Source: Flavobacteriales bacterium
Lineage (GTDB): Bacteria; Bacteroidota; Bacteroidia; Flavobacteriales_F; PHOS-HE28
Direction of reading: 5' to 3'
Assembly (NCBI GenBank): GCA_016710015.1
Contig: JADJLR010000001.1
Coordinates: 964,501 to 1,028,500, forward strand
DNA length: 64,000 nucleotides
The position numbers and the translations under genes were made by a program. Numbering within the stretch: position 1 is the stretch's first letter; each line of letters begins with the position of its first letter. The notes under the pieces were generated by a model. That model was not told where the DNA came from. It searched no databases and saw nothing but the letters and a program-made list of their open reading frames with translations. Shown here piece by piece: positions 15,700-24,572 of the stretch.

Positions 15700-16167
15700 C
15701 TACCCTTCCCGCAGCAACTTCTTCAGGATCACGACCTGCCCCATGTGGTAGTGGGCATGTTCGATGATGCCGTGCAGGTTGCGGTACCAGGTACCATACT
15801 TGGGGTCCGCCAAGTTGCTCTGTAAACGCTCCTCCGTTATTTGTTCCACCATCGTTGCGAATCGCTCCGCATCGGCCCATATCTGATCCAGCATGCGTTG
15901 CCAATCTGCATCGCTCGTGATCGGCGGATGGTCGAAGCTGAACTTGTCGTGCGCGTCGAGTGGCCCACCCTCCAGCACCTGAAGCACAGCGTCTGCGAAA
16001 TAATGGATGTGGAAGGTGATCGCTGCGATCGTGTTGAAGGATCTCTGCTTCATGGTGGCCTCCTGCCACGTGACATCCGCTAGTGTGTCGCGCAAGTTCA
16101 CGCTGGTCCAGTTGCCGCCGAAGTGGATTTCGCGAAAGTGTTTGGCGATACTGCTCGATCCTCCCAT
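15700..16167 (-). CDS. DinB-like metal-binding helical protein
   Basis: A 155-residue four-helix-bundle protein of the DinB/DUF1572 group. Histidines that would bind the metal are in FHIHYF (about residues 52-57) and HAHYHMGQ near the C-terminus (about 137-144). Members include damage-inducible proteins and thiol transferases of unknown substrate. It is the last gene of a minus-strand run with 16180-17181 and 17194-17643, separated by only 12-base gaps, so co-transcription is likely. Confidence 0.7.
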   Translation of the reverse strand: MGGSSSIAKHFREIHFGGNWTSVNLRDTLADVTWQEATMKQRSFNTIAAITFHIHYFADAVLQVLEGGPLDAHDKFSFDHPPITSDADWQRMLDQIWADAERFATMVEQITEERLQSNLADPKYGTWYRNLHGIIEHAHYHMGQVVILKKLLREG

Positions 16168-16179
16168 TCCTGATGCGAC

Positions 16180-17181
16180 TCAGCACAACAAATTGTAGCG
16201 CACCAGCAGCCGTTCTCCATCACGCCAACGGATCCAACCCGTCGGTACGATACGGTCCGCCAAGCCATCGGTGGAGACCATGAGCCAATCCCCACGCACG
16301 GCAAGCGGGACCAGCAAGGCGTTGGCACCTTCGGCGAGTATGGCGGCGTGGTCCAATGGCTTCAAACGGACCGGGTTCGTTTCCGTGTCGATGATCTCTA
16401 CCGTGTTCACCGTACTGATGAACTCCGGCCATGTTACGAAGGTCAGCTCATTGCGGTCCACCCAGCGCGTGGTGCCATCGATGCTGTTCACCTCCACCTC
16501 CATCCAGTTGCGCGAAAGCGTGATCACCTTCAACAGCAGGAGGCCGTAGTCCAACTTCAGGTGGGCCGGAACGAACCATGGCGGTGCCGAGGTGATGTCG
16601 ACGAAGTGCTCTCCTTTCGCGAACACCAAGCTGTCCGTTGCGGCGAACATGCCGGGGACCTGGTCCATGTCCGGCCCGGCGTAGAAGTGGAAGGTGCCGA
16701 GTTCCATGATCGGTGCCGCCATGCCCAAGCCAAGCGCGGGGTCGCGCACTTCCTCAGTGGTCGCAACGTTCTCAATGACCGAATGCATTGACGCGAACAT
16801 GACCGGTGCGTTCGGTGCGGTTGGTTTCAATTGCTTGTAGCGCTCCTGCTCGATCTCCCAGCGTCGGTCACTTTCGGCCTTGATCTTCATGAAACGCCAC
16901 GTCGCCCCGGCAAGCAGGATCACCGCAAGCGGCCCGATGACCGTCAAAGCGCGAAGCAATCCTCTGCGTTCCATACGGCGCGCCAGGAGGATGGCCGCAA
17001 TAGCAATGATCACCCCGCCGAAAAGCCCATAGAACGCTACTATCGCCGCACCGGCCATCCCGTCGGCCTTGCTGACCGAAAACCTGCCAATGAAAGCCCC
17101 TGCGAACAGGCCGAGGACCAAAGCGCACAGCACGAACCCGACTGCTGGAAGCAGCTTCGAGGACTTGCTCTCTTCGGTCAT
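16180..17181 (-). CDS. membrane protein with extracytoplasmic domain
   Basis: A 333-residue protein with three hydrophobic segments in the first 110 residues (about 10-30, 43-66 and 75-92), then a soluble region. The C-terminal part contains short strands and repeats such as GDWLMVSTDGLADRIVPTGW that resemble an SH3b-type domain. I do not recognise the family. It is followed 12 bases later by the DinB-like gene and preceded by a small lipoprotein gene. Confidence 0.6.
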   Translation of the reverse strand: MTEESKSSKLLPAVGFVLCALVLGLFAGAFIGRFSVSKADGMAGAAIVAFYGLFGGVIIAIAAILLARRMERRGLLRALTVIGPLAVILLAGATWRFMKIKAESDRRWEIEQERYKQLKPTAPNAPVMFASMHSVIENVATTEEVRDPALGLGMAAPIMELGTFHFYAGPDMDQVPGMFAATDSLVFAKGEHFVDITSAPPWFVPAHLKLDYGLLLLKVITLSRNWMEVEVNSIDGTTRWVDRNELTFVTWPEFISTVNTVEIIDTETNPVRLKPLDHAAILAEGANALLVPLAVRGDWLMVSTDGLADRIVPTGWIRWRDGERLLVRYNLLC

Positions 17182-17193
17182 CGCGCGATCAAC

Positions 17194-17643
17194 TTATTGC
17201 CCCATGACCTTCTTCATCGCCTCCAGCGCGGCTGGATCCATGCCCTCCAATCCTTCCATACCTCCATTCATCATCATGACCTCCATGCCGAGTTTGGCGA
17301 TACGCGTTCCATAGGTCTGGCCGATGGTATTGAACTCGGACCAACACTTCATACCAAGTGCCTTCTCTCCGCGCTCCTTTATCCGCTTGCTCAAGTCGCT
17401 CGCCTTATCCGAGAATTCCTTCTGACCATTCGGGTCGATCTTCTTCGCAGCGATCATCTCCTTCAACGCCGATTCATAATCCGCCATCAGGTCACGGAAC
17501 TCACCCACGAGTGGATCACATTCCGCCGCTTCATCCATCGCTCGCTCCTCCTTCTGCTCCGGTGATCCATTCTTGGGTTCGCTGGAGCACGCAGCGAGGA
17601 GGGTCATCGCCAAGAACAGGAATAGGTTGGTCGCAGTTTTCAT
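17194..17643 (-). CDS. small lipoprotein
   Basis: A 149-residue protein with a lipobox (LFLFLAMTLLAAC; lipidated Cys at about 19), then SSEPKNGSPEQKEERAMD and a predominantly helical charged domain. Several DUF families of Bacteroidota lipoproteins look like this (DUF6591-like). The function is unknown. It is the first of three closely spaced genes on the minus strand and follows the tolC-like gene after 114 bases. Confidence 0.65.
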   Translation of the reverse strand: MKTATNLFLFLAMTLLAACSSEPKNGSPEQKEERAMDEAAECDPLVGEFRDLMADYESALKEMIAAKKIDPNGQKEFSDKASDLSKRIKERGEKALGMKCWSEFNTIGQTYGTRIAKLGMEVMMMNGGMEGLEGMDPAALEAMKKVMGQ

Positions 17644-17757
17644 GGTTCAACAGGTTTGGGAACTGCGAAGTTGATCGATCCGGACGAACCTATCAAATCA
17701 AGGCCTTCCAAGCGCCTTGGATCATGCTCGGATCTACTCCGTGTACCCCGATATGGA

Positions 17758-19086
17758 TCAAGGCTGAATGCCCAACGCCGATGTGAGTCCACCACTTGCA
17801 CGCAGCAGTATCAACTCCGCCACTTTGGTATCGAAGCCCGAGACGACGGACTGCCTTTCCGCATTCGCCAGATCCAACTGCGCTTGGCGGAATTGCAACC
17901 CGGTAAGCTGTCCGGCCTGAAAGAGTTCGCGGGTGCGCTCGAAATTGATCTGCGCTGTGTTGACCGCATCGGATTGGATCCGCAGGACTTCGCGTTGGCT
18001 GCTCCACGTTGCGTATGCATTGCGCACATCACGCTCCACTTGCAAGCGTGCCTGTTGTTCCGCTATCACCGCATTCTCCGCACGCAACCGTGCAGCTTCC
18101 ATTTGGGTGGTGATGCGACCACCGTTGAACAACGGCACACTCACTGTAAGACCACCATTGAATCCCTGGGTATAGGTACCAAGCACTACACCGACCTCGT
18201 TCTTCTGATCATTGATCCCGTATGCTGCATTGAGATCGAGCTTCGGCCAGCGCAGGGCTTTGGCGATACGCTGGTCCACCTCTGCCGCTCGCACTTGAGC
18301 TGTGGCTGAAACCAACAGCACGTTCCCGTTCATGGCCTCTTGCACCAATTGATCCTCGGCCAATACGCGTACATGGTCCACACGACGCGATACTTGCATA
18401 CTCGTTGCAGAGGAGCGGCCCATCAACACATTCAGATCCCTAACGCTTCGATCCCTGCGCTGCTTGGCCAGGATATAGGTGGTGCTATCCGCCTGTAGGT
18501 CGACCTTGGCGTTAAGGACATCGAGTCTCCCCACTCCACCCAGTGACGCTTTGCCTTCTTGTCGTGCGAACCGGTCCGCGCTGATCTCAAGGATCCGTTG
18601 CGTGATGGCGACATCCTCGTCCATCGCAGCAATGCCGTAATACAGCGCGATCACTTGGGAAAGTGTGCCTTCCACCTGAGCTCGTGTACGGAGGTCCGCA
18701 AGCAGCTCGTTCAGTTGCGCACGTTCATAGGTGGCGAAGTTGCCCATCCCGTTGAACAGCGTGTATGCCAATCCGACCTGCCCGGCCAAGGTGGTACTCT
18801 CCACCCCACTCCGCTCCACATCCTGAATGCCCGGCGCGAAATCAAGCTTGGAATACTGGTTGCTGTAGTTGGCCCGTCCACTGGCATCGAGGGAAGGCAG
18901 TAGACCTGCATTTCCTACAGTGGCCTGCGCTTGGGCGATGGCCGCATCGTTCTTCGCGATGCGAATGCCGTGTTCATTGGCCATTGCGAGTTGGATCGCA
19001 TCGGCGAGTTGCAGGGTGTCCTGTGCGAACACACCGGCGATGAACAATGATGACGCACTAAGCGCGAGTGTCCTCCAGGTTCTCAT
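17758..19086 (-). CDS. TolC family outer-membrane efflux protein
   Basis: A 442-residue protein with a signal peptide (LALSASSLFIAGVFAQ) and the duplicated long-helix/beta-barrel architecture of TolC proteins, including NEHGIRIAKNDAAIAQAQAT and the second-repeat counterpart AYATWSSQREVLRIQSDAVN. It forms the outer-membrane channel of the tripartite pump encoded upstream. Its start overlaps the end of the RND pump gene by 29 bases, a clear operon sign. Confidence 0.88.
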   Translation of the reverse strand: MRTWRTLALSASSLFIAGVFAQDTLQLADAIQLAMANEHGIRIAKNDAAIAQAQATVGNAGLLPSLDASGRANYSNQYSKLDFAPGIQDVERSGVESTTLAGQVGLAYTLFNGMGNFATYERAQLNELLADLRTRAQVEGTLSQVIALYYGIAAMDEDVAITQRILEISADRFARQEGKASLGGVGRLDVLNAKVDLQADSTTYILAKQRRDRSVRDLNVLMGRSSATSMQVSRRVDHVRVLAEDQLVQEAMNGNVLLVSATAQVRAAEVDQRIAKALRWPKLDLNAAYGINDQKNEVGVVLGTYTQGFNGGLTVSVPLFNGGRITTQMEAARLRAENAVIAEQQARLQVERDVRNAYATWSSQREVLRIQSDAVNTAQINFERTRELFQAGQLTGLQFRQAQLDLANAERQSVVSGFDTKVAELILLRASGGLTSALGIQP

Positions 19087-22000
19087 AGGGAAGTTCTTTC
19101 ACAGCAGGTTCGTCGGCTTCGGGAGTTGGCCACTCGGCGTACCATGCCCACCAGCGCAAGCGGCGGATCTCATTGAGCCCGGCCAATAAGGTTGGCAGAA
19201 CGATCAGTGTTACGAAGGTGGCGATGGCCAATCCGTATGCGACCGTCACCGCCATGGGGATCAGGAATTGCGCTTGAAAGCTCTTATTCAAGGTGATCGG
19301 CAACAGTCCGGCAACTGTTGTCAAGGAAGTCAGAAGGATAGGCCGCAGTCGTGAGAGGGCCGCCGTTCGCAACGCCAAGTTGAAGGTCATGCGTTCCTTC
19401 AGGTTTGCATTGAAGGTGGTGACCAGTACAAGCGAATCGTTGACCATGACACCGATGAGCGCGATGGCCCCGAAGAAACTGAACAGGCTGATCTGCACAT
19501 CGTGGACCCAGTGGCCCCATGCAACGCCGATGAAACCGAGCGGGATGCACAGCAACACCATGAGCATTTGCCAGAAGCTCCGCAGTGTGATCACGATCAA
19601 CGAGAACATGATGATGAGGGTGATGGGCATGATCCTGGCTGCGGAGATCCCGACCTTCCGGCTTTGCTCCCCTTGTCCTTCGAAGCTGTAGCTGAGGCCT
19701 GGATGCCGTGCCAACAAGGGTACCATGATGTCCGAGGCGACGAGTGTGGTGGCATCCGTCGAACTCTGTGCGCTATTGGCCATATCGGCCTCCACACGCA
19801 CTTCACGCTTTCCATCCAAGTGGCTGATCGCACGGATCCCGCGTTCGATGTGGTAACTCACCAGTTCGCTCAAGGGCAGTTGGCGACCGTCCGCAGTTCG
19901 GATGCGCATGTCCTCCAGATCACGGAGTGAAGCACGTTCATCTTCCGCATAACGCACCCAGATCTTCACCTCGTCCTCACCCCGTTGCACGCGTTGTGAT
20001 TCCAGTCCGAAGAAACCTTGGCGCACTTGGCCCACGACATCCTGCAAAGTGAGACCTAGCAGTTGGGCCTTGTCCTTCAGCTTCAGTACCACTTCGCGAT
20101 TTCCCGGGCGATCGCTATCGACCACATCGCGGAGCATGGGAAGTTGGGCCAATTCATCCCGCAATTCAGCTTTCGCGGTGTTGAGTTCCGCAAGATCATT
20201 GCTGCGTAGCGAAACGGAGATCGGTTTACCAAAGGCACTGGCCAGACCGAAAGAGAGGTTCGAAACACCGGGTATGGCACCAGCACGTTCGCGCAGGCGA
20301 TTGGTCAACTCTTCGCTCTTGAAGCCACGTTTCTCGCCATCCAACAGAATGATGTTCAACTTGCCTTGTTCTGGACGTGGGCCAAGGATGGTTTGCACTT
20401 TCAACACGACATCAAGGCTATCCTCACGTCCTGCACTCAACTCATCGTTCACGGTCCAAACGAGTTGTTCGATCTTCTGGAGTTCCTGGAACACGATCTG
20501 CTCGCGTGTACCGGTCACCATCTCGAGATCCACGGCCACGTCATCGCGCTCGATCACCGGGAAGAAGGTGGTACGGATGATACCCGCACCCACCGACCCG
20601 ATCGTTAGTGCAAGAATGAAGAATGCGATGCCGATGGTGAGCACCTTGTTCCGCATGATACGGTCGAAGAATGGGCCGTACCGCTTGTCGCGCAGGTTGC
20701 CCATCACACCATTCATGTATGCTTCCAGACGATTCTTCTTACCACGGCTGAGACCCCTACTATGGGCGATGTGTGCCGGTAGGATGTACGCCGCTTCGAT
20801 CAATGAGAAGACCAACGTACCAATGACCACGAAGGCCAGCGCCGGAGCGAAATCACCCAAGCGCCCTTCGATGAAGAAGAAGGTGCTGAAGGCGGCGACC
20901 GTGGTGAGCACTGAACTGATCACCGCAGGCAACACTTTGTTGATGCCGATAAATGCCGCTTGGATCGGCGGAAGTCCGCGTTCGTACTCCTGATAGATGC
21001 TCTCGGTGATCACAATGCCATCGTCCACGAGGATACCGACCACGAGGATCATCCCGAAGAGCGACATGACGTTGATGGTGATGAAGCCCGGTGCGAGTAT
21101 GAACATGCCCGCGAACGCCACTGGAATGCTGAGTGCTACCCAGAAAGCAAGACGCCAGTTAAGGAAGAGCGTAAGGACGATGATCACGAGGAGGAAGCCT
21201 TGGGTGCCATTTTCAAGCAACATGGCGATGCGTTGACGGAGTACGATGGTGGCATCGCTGATCAAGGTCGCCTTCACCGTGGTGTTACGTCCGCTGAAAT
21301 CGGTCATGTACTTGTTGGTGGCATCGGCGATGTGGAGGATGTCCTCGCTGATCGTACTGCTCACGTTCACCACCACGCTGGGAATTCCGTCCACGTAATT
21401 GCGGGCGGGATCATCGGCCCATGCATCGCGCACATCGGCCACGTCGCTCAAGCGCAGCACACTTCCATCCGATCCAGCGCGGACCACGGTATTCTTCAAG
21501 CCTTCCGCATCCATGCGCTTGTCGCGCACACGGATCAGAAGCTCTTCGTCAATGGTCTTGATCTTACCGCCGGTCACATCCAGATTCGCACCTCGGACAG
21601 CGAGTGACACTTGTGCGAAAGAGAGGTTGTTCGCACGCAGGTCTTCTTCCCGCAGCGCCACTTCGATCTCTTCCAACGGGAAGCCGGACAGCTCCACTTT
21701 GCTGATGCCTTCGGTGGAGCGCAGGTCCTGTTCCACGCGGCGTGCAACGGTCTTCAACGCTTTTAGATCGAGACCTTCACCACTCAACGCAAAGCTCACT
21801 GCAGGCCGGATGTTCTCCAATTTGAAGGTGCGTATCGGCTCCATGCCATCGGGCAACGAAGGGATCCGGTCCACAGCATTCTTCACGTCCTGTACTACGA
21901 GGTCCGTATCGAAACCCTTGATCACATCAATGGTGATCACACCACCGTTCTCCTGGCTCAAGCTGCTGATGCGCTCCACTCCGGTAATGCCTTTCACATC

Positions 22001-22210
22001 GTCTTCGATCCGCAGCACGACACCCTCCTCCACCTCTTCCGGAGCAGCACCTGGGAAGATGATCTGCACTTGGATGGTTCGACTTTCTGCCTCCGGGAAC
22101 AACGAACTGCGCGTTGCCTTCCATCCGAAGAAGCCGAAGATGAAGATCAGGATCATCACGGTATCCACCGCGACGGAGTACTTCAGGAAATATGCGGTAA
22201 GGCCTTTCAT
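19058..22210 (-). CDS. RND efflux transporter, inner-membrane pump
   Basis: A 1050-residue RND pump of the hydrophobe/amphiphile type. The start at 22210 (MKGLTAYFLKYSVAVDTVMI) precedes TM1. The proton-relay aspartates are present in GILVDDGIVITESI near residue 400. The two large periplasmic loops and the second TM bundle (MIVLLCIPLGFIGVAWGHW region, FFGAIALIGVMVND) are complete. It works with the adaptor at 22773-23900 and the TolC protein at 17758-19086. The substrate cannot be read from sequence; TetR control suggests an inducing drug, fatty acid or bile-like compound. Confidence 0.92.
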   Translation of the reverse strand: MKGLTAYFLKYSVAVDTVMILIFIFGFFGWKATRSSLFPEAESRTIQVQIIFPGAAPEEVEEGVVLRIEDDVKGITGVERISSLSQENGGVITIDVIKGFDTDLVVQDVKNAVDRIPSLPDGMEPIRTFKLENIRPAVSFALSGEGLDLKALKTVARRVEQDLRSTEGISKVELSGFPLEEIEVALREEDLRANNLSFAQVSLAVRGANLDVTGGKIKTIDEELLIRVRDKRMDAEGLKNTVVRAGSDGSVLRLSDVADVRDAWADDPARNYVDGIPSVVVNVSSTISEDILHIADATNKYMTDFSGRNTTVKATLISDATIVLRQRIAMLLENGTQGFLLVIIVLTLFLNWRLAFWVALSIPVAFAGMFILAPGFITINVMSLFGMILVVGILVDDGIVITESIYQEYERGLPPIQAAFIGINKVLPAVISSVLTTVAAFSTFFFIEGRLGDFAPALAFVVIGTLVFSLIEAAYILPAHIAHSRGLSRGKKNRLEAYMNGVMGNLRDKRYGPFFDRIMRNKVLTIGIAFFILALTIGSVGAGIIRTTFFPVIERDDVAVDLEMVTGTREQIVFQELQKIEQLVWTVNDELSAGREDSLDVVLKVQTILGPRPEQGKLNIILLDGEKRGFKSEELTNRLRERAGAIPGVSNLSFGLASAFGKPISVSLRSNDLAELNTAKAELRDELAQLPMLRDVVDSDRPGNREVVLKLKDKAQLLGLTLQDVVGQVRQGFFGLESQRVQRGEDEVKIWVRYAEDERASLRDLEDMRIRTADGRQLPLSELVSYHIERGIRAISHLDGKREVRVEADMANSAQSSTDATTLVASDIMVPLLARHPGLSYSFEGQGEQSRKVGISAARIMPITLIIMFSLIVITLRSFWQMLMVLLCIPLGFIGVAWGHWVHDVQISLFSFFGAIALIGVMVNDSLVLVTTFNANLKERMTFNLALRTAALSRLRPILLTSLTTVAGLLPITLNKSFQAQFLIPMAVTVAYGLAIATFVTLIVLPTLLAGLNEIRRLRWWAWYAEWPTPEADEPAVKELPYENLEDTRA

Positions 22211-22322
22211 GGAATAGAACAGGTTGGAACGCAACGATGCGGCGACGCAACGTTTTGTCCGATATCATTCGCCGATCCCAAGAACGGTAGGGCGCCGCGC
22301 AACGGTAATGGAATATGGAAGG

Positions 22323-22742
22323 TCATTCTTCTATTAGGCCGTTCACCACCCGCCTGATCCCATCCTTCAGGAGGGGGGTGTTGAAATTGATGAGTAATCC
22401 AAGTCGGTTATCGGTCAATTTCAAATATGTCTTCAGCTGCATTTTGAAGACCGGATGTATCTCTTGTGCAGCCTTGACCTCGATCATAACCCTCCCGTTC
22501 ACCCATAGATCCAGTTTGTAGCCGGCGTCCAACTGCATGCCGCGATATTGAACAGGAAGATGAACTTGACGACGCACGTCGAACCCCATATCCTTCAATT
22601 CGAATTCAAGGCAGGTTTCGTACACACTTTCCAAAAGGCCGGGTCCAAAATGACGATGAACACGAAATGCAGCTTCCACTACTCCACTTGCTATTTCATT
22701 CTCATGCATTGTCGACATCTCTCGTTCCGTGTTTCTTTTCAA
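22323..22742 (-). CDS. GxxExxY family protein
   Basis: A 139-residue protein of the GxxExxY family (PD-(D/E)XK-like fold). The signature is GPGLLESVYETCLEFEL near residues 33-49, followed by LDLWVNGRVMIEVKAAQEIH with the D...E-V-K catalytic-like residues, and a tail with LLINFNTPLLKDGIRRVV. A start at 22718 is as likely as the one at 22742. The family is widespread in Bacteroidota, often in repeat-rich places, and has no proven function. It interrupts the efflux operon between adaptor and pump, on the same strand. Confidence 0.85.
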   Translation of the reverse strand: MKRNTEREMSTMHENEIASGVVEAAFRVHRHFGPGLLESVYETCLEFELKDMGFDVRRQVHLPVQYRGMQLDAGYKLDLWVNGRVMIEVKAAQEIHPVFKMQLKTYLKLTDNRLGLLINFNTPLLKDGIRRVVNGLIEE

Positions 22743-22772
22743 CCTTTCGTTGCGCCGTAGCGTCGTCGCGTT

Positions 22773-23900
22773 TCATTCACTTGTTACAGGTGCTACACGC
22801 AGTCCTTCGTATGCACCGCTGAGGCGATCCGTCACGACCACCTGACCATTCGCCAAGCCACGCACAACGGCCTGCTCAACCCCTTGGTGCAGGATCTCCA
22901 CGGGCATCTTCACCAAGGCGGAATCCTTCACGGTGTATAGAGAGCCATCTTCCAGCAATGCACTGCGCGGTACAGCAACGGCATCGCTCAATGCACCGGC
23001 CTCGATGGATCCGGCGAGATATTGTCCATCACGCAGGTCCTTGCCATCCACTTGCACGAAGAGCTTCACCGTTTGTGTAGAAGCGTCGATGTTCTCGCCC
23101 GCTCGAATGATGCGACCGCGCCACGTGCCGGGACCTTCCGTGCTGGTCAGCCGAAGTGTATCACCGATGTGGACCAGCGTCAGTTCGCCTGCGCCGATCG
23201 CGGTTTCCAACTCCAACGAACCGGGCGAGATGAATTCACCCAAGCGAGTTCCCGGTGTGACGATCGTACCGGGTTCCACCGATGCGCTCACGACCACACC
23301 ATCGAAAGGCGCGGTGATGTTGTATTTGCCAAGCCGCTCATACAGCGCACGGATACCGTAGTACTGATCAAGGAGACCGCGACCGGCCATGTAATTCCGT
23401 TCTTGCTCATTGGCCAACTTCGGCAGCTCCGGCAACAGCCCTTCAACGGGCACACTTTTCAAGTAGGTCTCCCATTTGGCAGCGGCATCCGGAATATCGA
23501 TCCGCAGATCCGGCACCAGTTGCACCAAGGTCCTGAGGAAGGCACTCTGCTGTGCGTTCACTTGTGCACGTACTTCACCGTTGTCGATCTGGAGCAGTAC
23601 TTCGCCTTTGCGGAATGTTACTCCCTCGCGAAAGGTCGTCCCAGTGCGTTGTACGGTACCACCGACCTCGGCGGTGATCAGCATGCGGTCCACGGCGCGT
23701 AGCCGACCCGTGATGGGAATGCTCAAACGCACAGGCCCGTTCTGTGCGGTCAATGTGCGCACAGCACGTGCTGCGGTGATCACCTCCATGCGGTCCGGTG
23801 TCTTCTTGCTATCCTTCAAGACCTTGCAGGTACCGATGCCGCCCACGATGAATAGCAGGCCGAGGATGATGGTGAGTCTTCGTTTGAACAGGTCGTTCAT
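22773..23900 (-). CDS. efflux RND periplasmic adaptor subunit
   Basis: A 375-residue membrane-fusion protein. One N-terminal membrane anchor (LTIILGLLFIVGGIGTCKVL) is followed by a lipoyl half-motif (ITAEVGGTVQRTGTTFREG), a helical hairpin, the second half (YNITAPFDGVVVSASVEPG near residue 193), and beta-barrel and membrane-proximal domains. It bridges the RND pump and the TolC channel. Its start overlaps the tetR stop by four bases (ATGA on the minus strand). Confidence 0.9.
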   Translation of the reverse strand: MNDLFKRRLTIILGLLFIVGGIGTCKVLKDSKKTPDRMEVITAARAVRTLTAQNGPVRLSIPITGRLRAVDRMLITAEVGGTVQRTGTTFREGVTFRKGEVLLQIDNGEVRAQVNAQQSAFLRTLVQLVPDLRIDIPDAAAKWETYLKSVPVEGLLPELPKLANEQERNYMAGRGLLDQYYGIRALYERLGKYNITAPFDGVVVSASVEPGTIVTPGTRLGEFISPGSLELETAIGAGELTLVHIGDTLRLTSTEGPGTWRGRIIRAGENIDASTQTVKLFVQVDGKDLRDGQYLAGSIEAGALSDAVAVPRSALLEDGSLYTVKDSALVKMPVEILHQGVEQAVVRGLANGQVVVTDRLSGAYEGLRVAPVTSE

Positions 23901-24499
23901 GCGCGGATGGATCGGATGATGAATTCGGGAACGGACTTTCGGCGCTTTTGGATCATTCGGCGGAACGCCTCGTCCGAAATGCCGTGGATGTGCTTAAGCA
24001 TGGGTTGCGCGATGAAAGGATGTGCGCACAAGGCCATGATGTTCACCAGCAGCTCGCGTGGATCGATGTCGATGATCTCGCCGTTCTTGCGGGCTTCTTC
24101 CACCATGTGCAGGAAGCGCGCACGGCTCTCCTTCCCGCGATCCACGAAATCGGCCAGGCCCTTCGCATCCCGGTTCAATTCGTTGGCGATGAAGAGCGGC
24201 AACATGGGTTCCTCTATCATGCGATCCAGATAGGCGGTTACGAAAGCCTCGATGGCGGGAAAGAGGCAATCGCATTGCTTCAGGGAATCCCAAATGCAGC
24301 CGAATTGGCGTTGGGCACTTTCCTTGAACACCCCTTCGAACAAATGTTGTTTATCCTTGAAATAATAGTGTAGCAAGGCCTTGTTGATACCCGCCTCTTC
24401 GGCCACTTCCTGCATTCGCGCGGCCGCCATGCCTTTCTGCGTGAAGACCTTCCGGGCCGCATTCAAGATGCGTTGTTCGGTATTCACTTGACTGGTCAT
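23897..24499 (-). CDS. TetR/AcrR family transcriptional regulator
   Basis: A 200-residue regulator. The N-terminal helix-turn-helix covers about residues 10-50 (ILNAARKVFTQKGMAAARMQ, then GINKALLHYYFKDKQHLFEG); the C-terminal ligand domain resembles the TetR_C group with FIANELNRD. I chose the ATG at 24499 over one six codons upstream. It heads the efflux operon with a four-base overlap to the adaptor. A perfect palindrome just upstream (24520-24535) is the likely operator, so it should repress its own operon until a pump substrate binds. Confidence 0.88.
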   Translation of the reverse strand: MTSQVNTEQRILNAARKVFTQKGMAAARMQEVAEEAGINKALLHYYFKDKQHLFEGVFKESAQRQFGCIWDSLKQCDCLFPAIEAFVTAYLDRMIEEPMLPLFIANELNRDAKGLADFVDRGKESRARFLHMVEEARKNGEIIDIDPRELLVNIMALCAHPFIAQPMLKHIHGISDEAFRRMIQKRRKSVPEFIIRSIRA

Positions 24500-24519
24500 G
24501 CGTGTTACGGGCCGCAATA

Positions 24520-24535
24520 TTAACCATTTGGTTAA
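24520..24535. promoter_or_regulatory. palindrome, candidate TetR operator
   Basis: TTAACCA-TT-TGGTTAA is a perfect 7-bp inverted repeat with a two-base spacer, 20 bases upstream of the tetR start and within the divergent gap to the kelch gene. TetR dimers bind such sites. The A/T-rich surroundings fit an overlapping promoter. Confidence 0.65.
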
Positions 24536-24572
24536 ACCAGATCAGATAGAACTGCGGAACTACCTTCGAGGC

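Noticed and set aside
15473..16186. 237-codon minus-strand frame overlapping the DinB-like gene
   Set aside because: It is an alternative frame of the DinB-like gene and of the GH39-like 3' end, without family resemblance.
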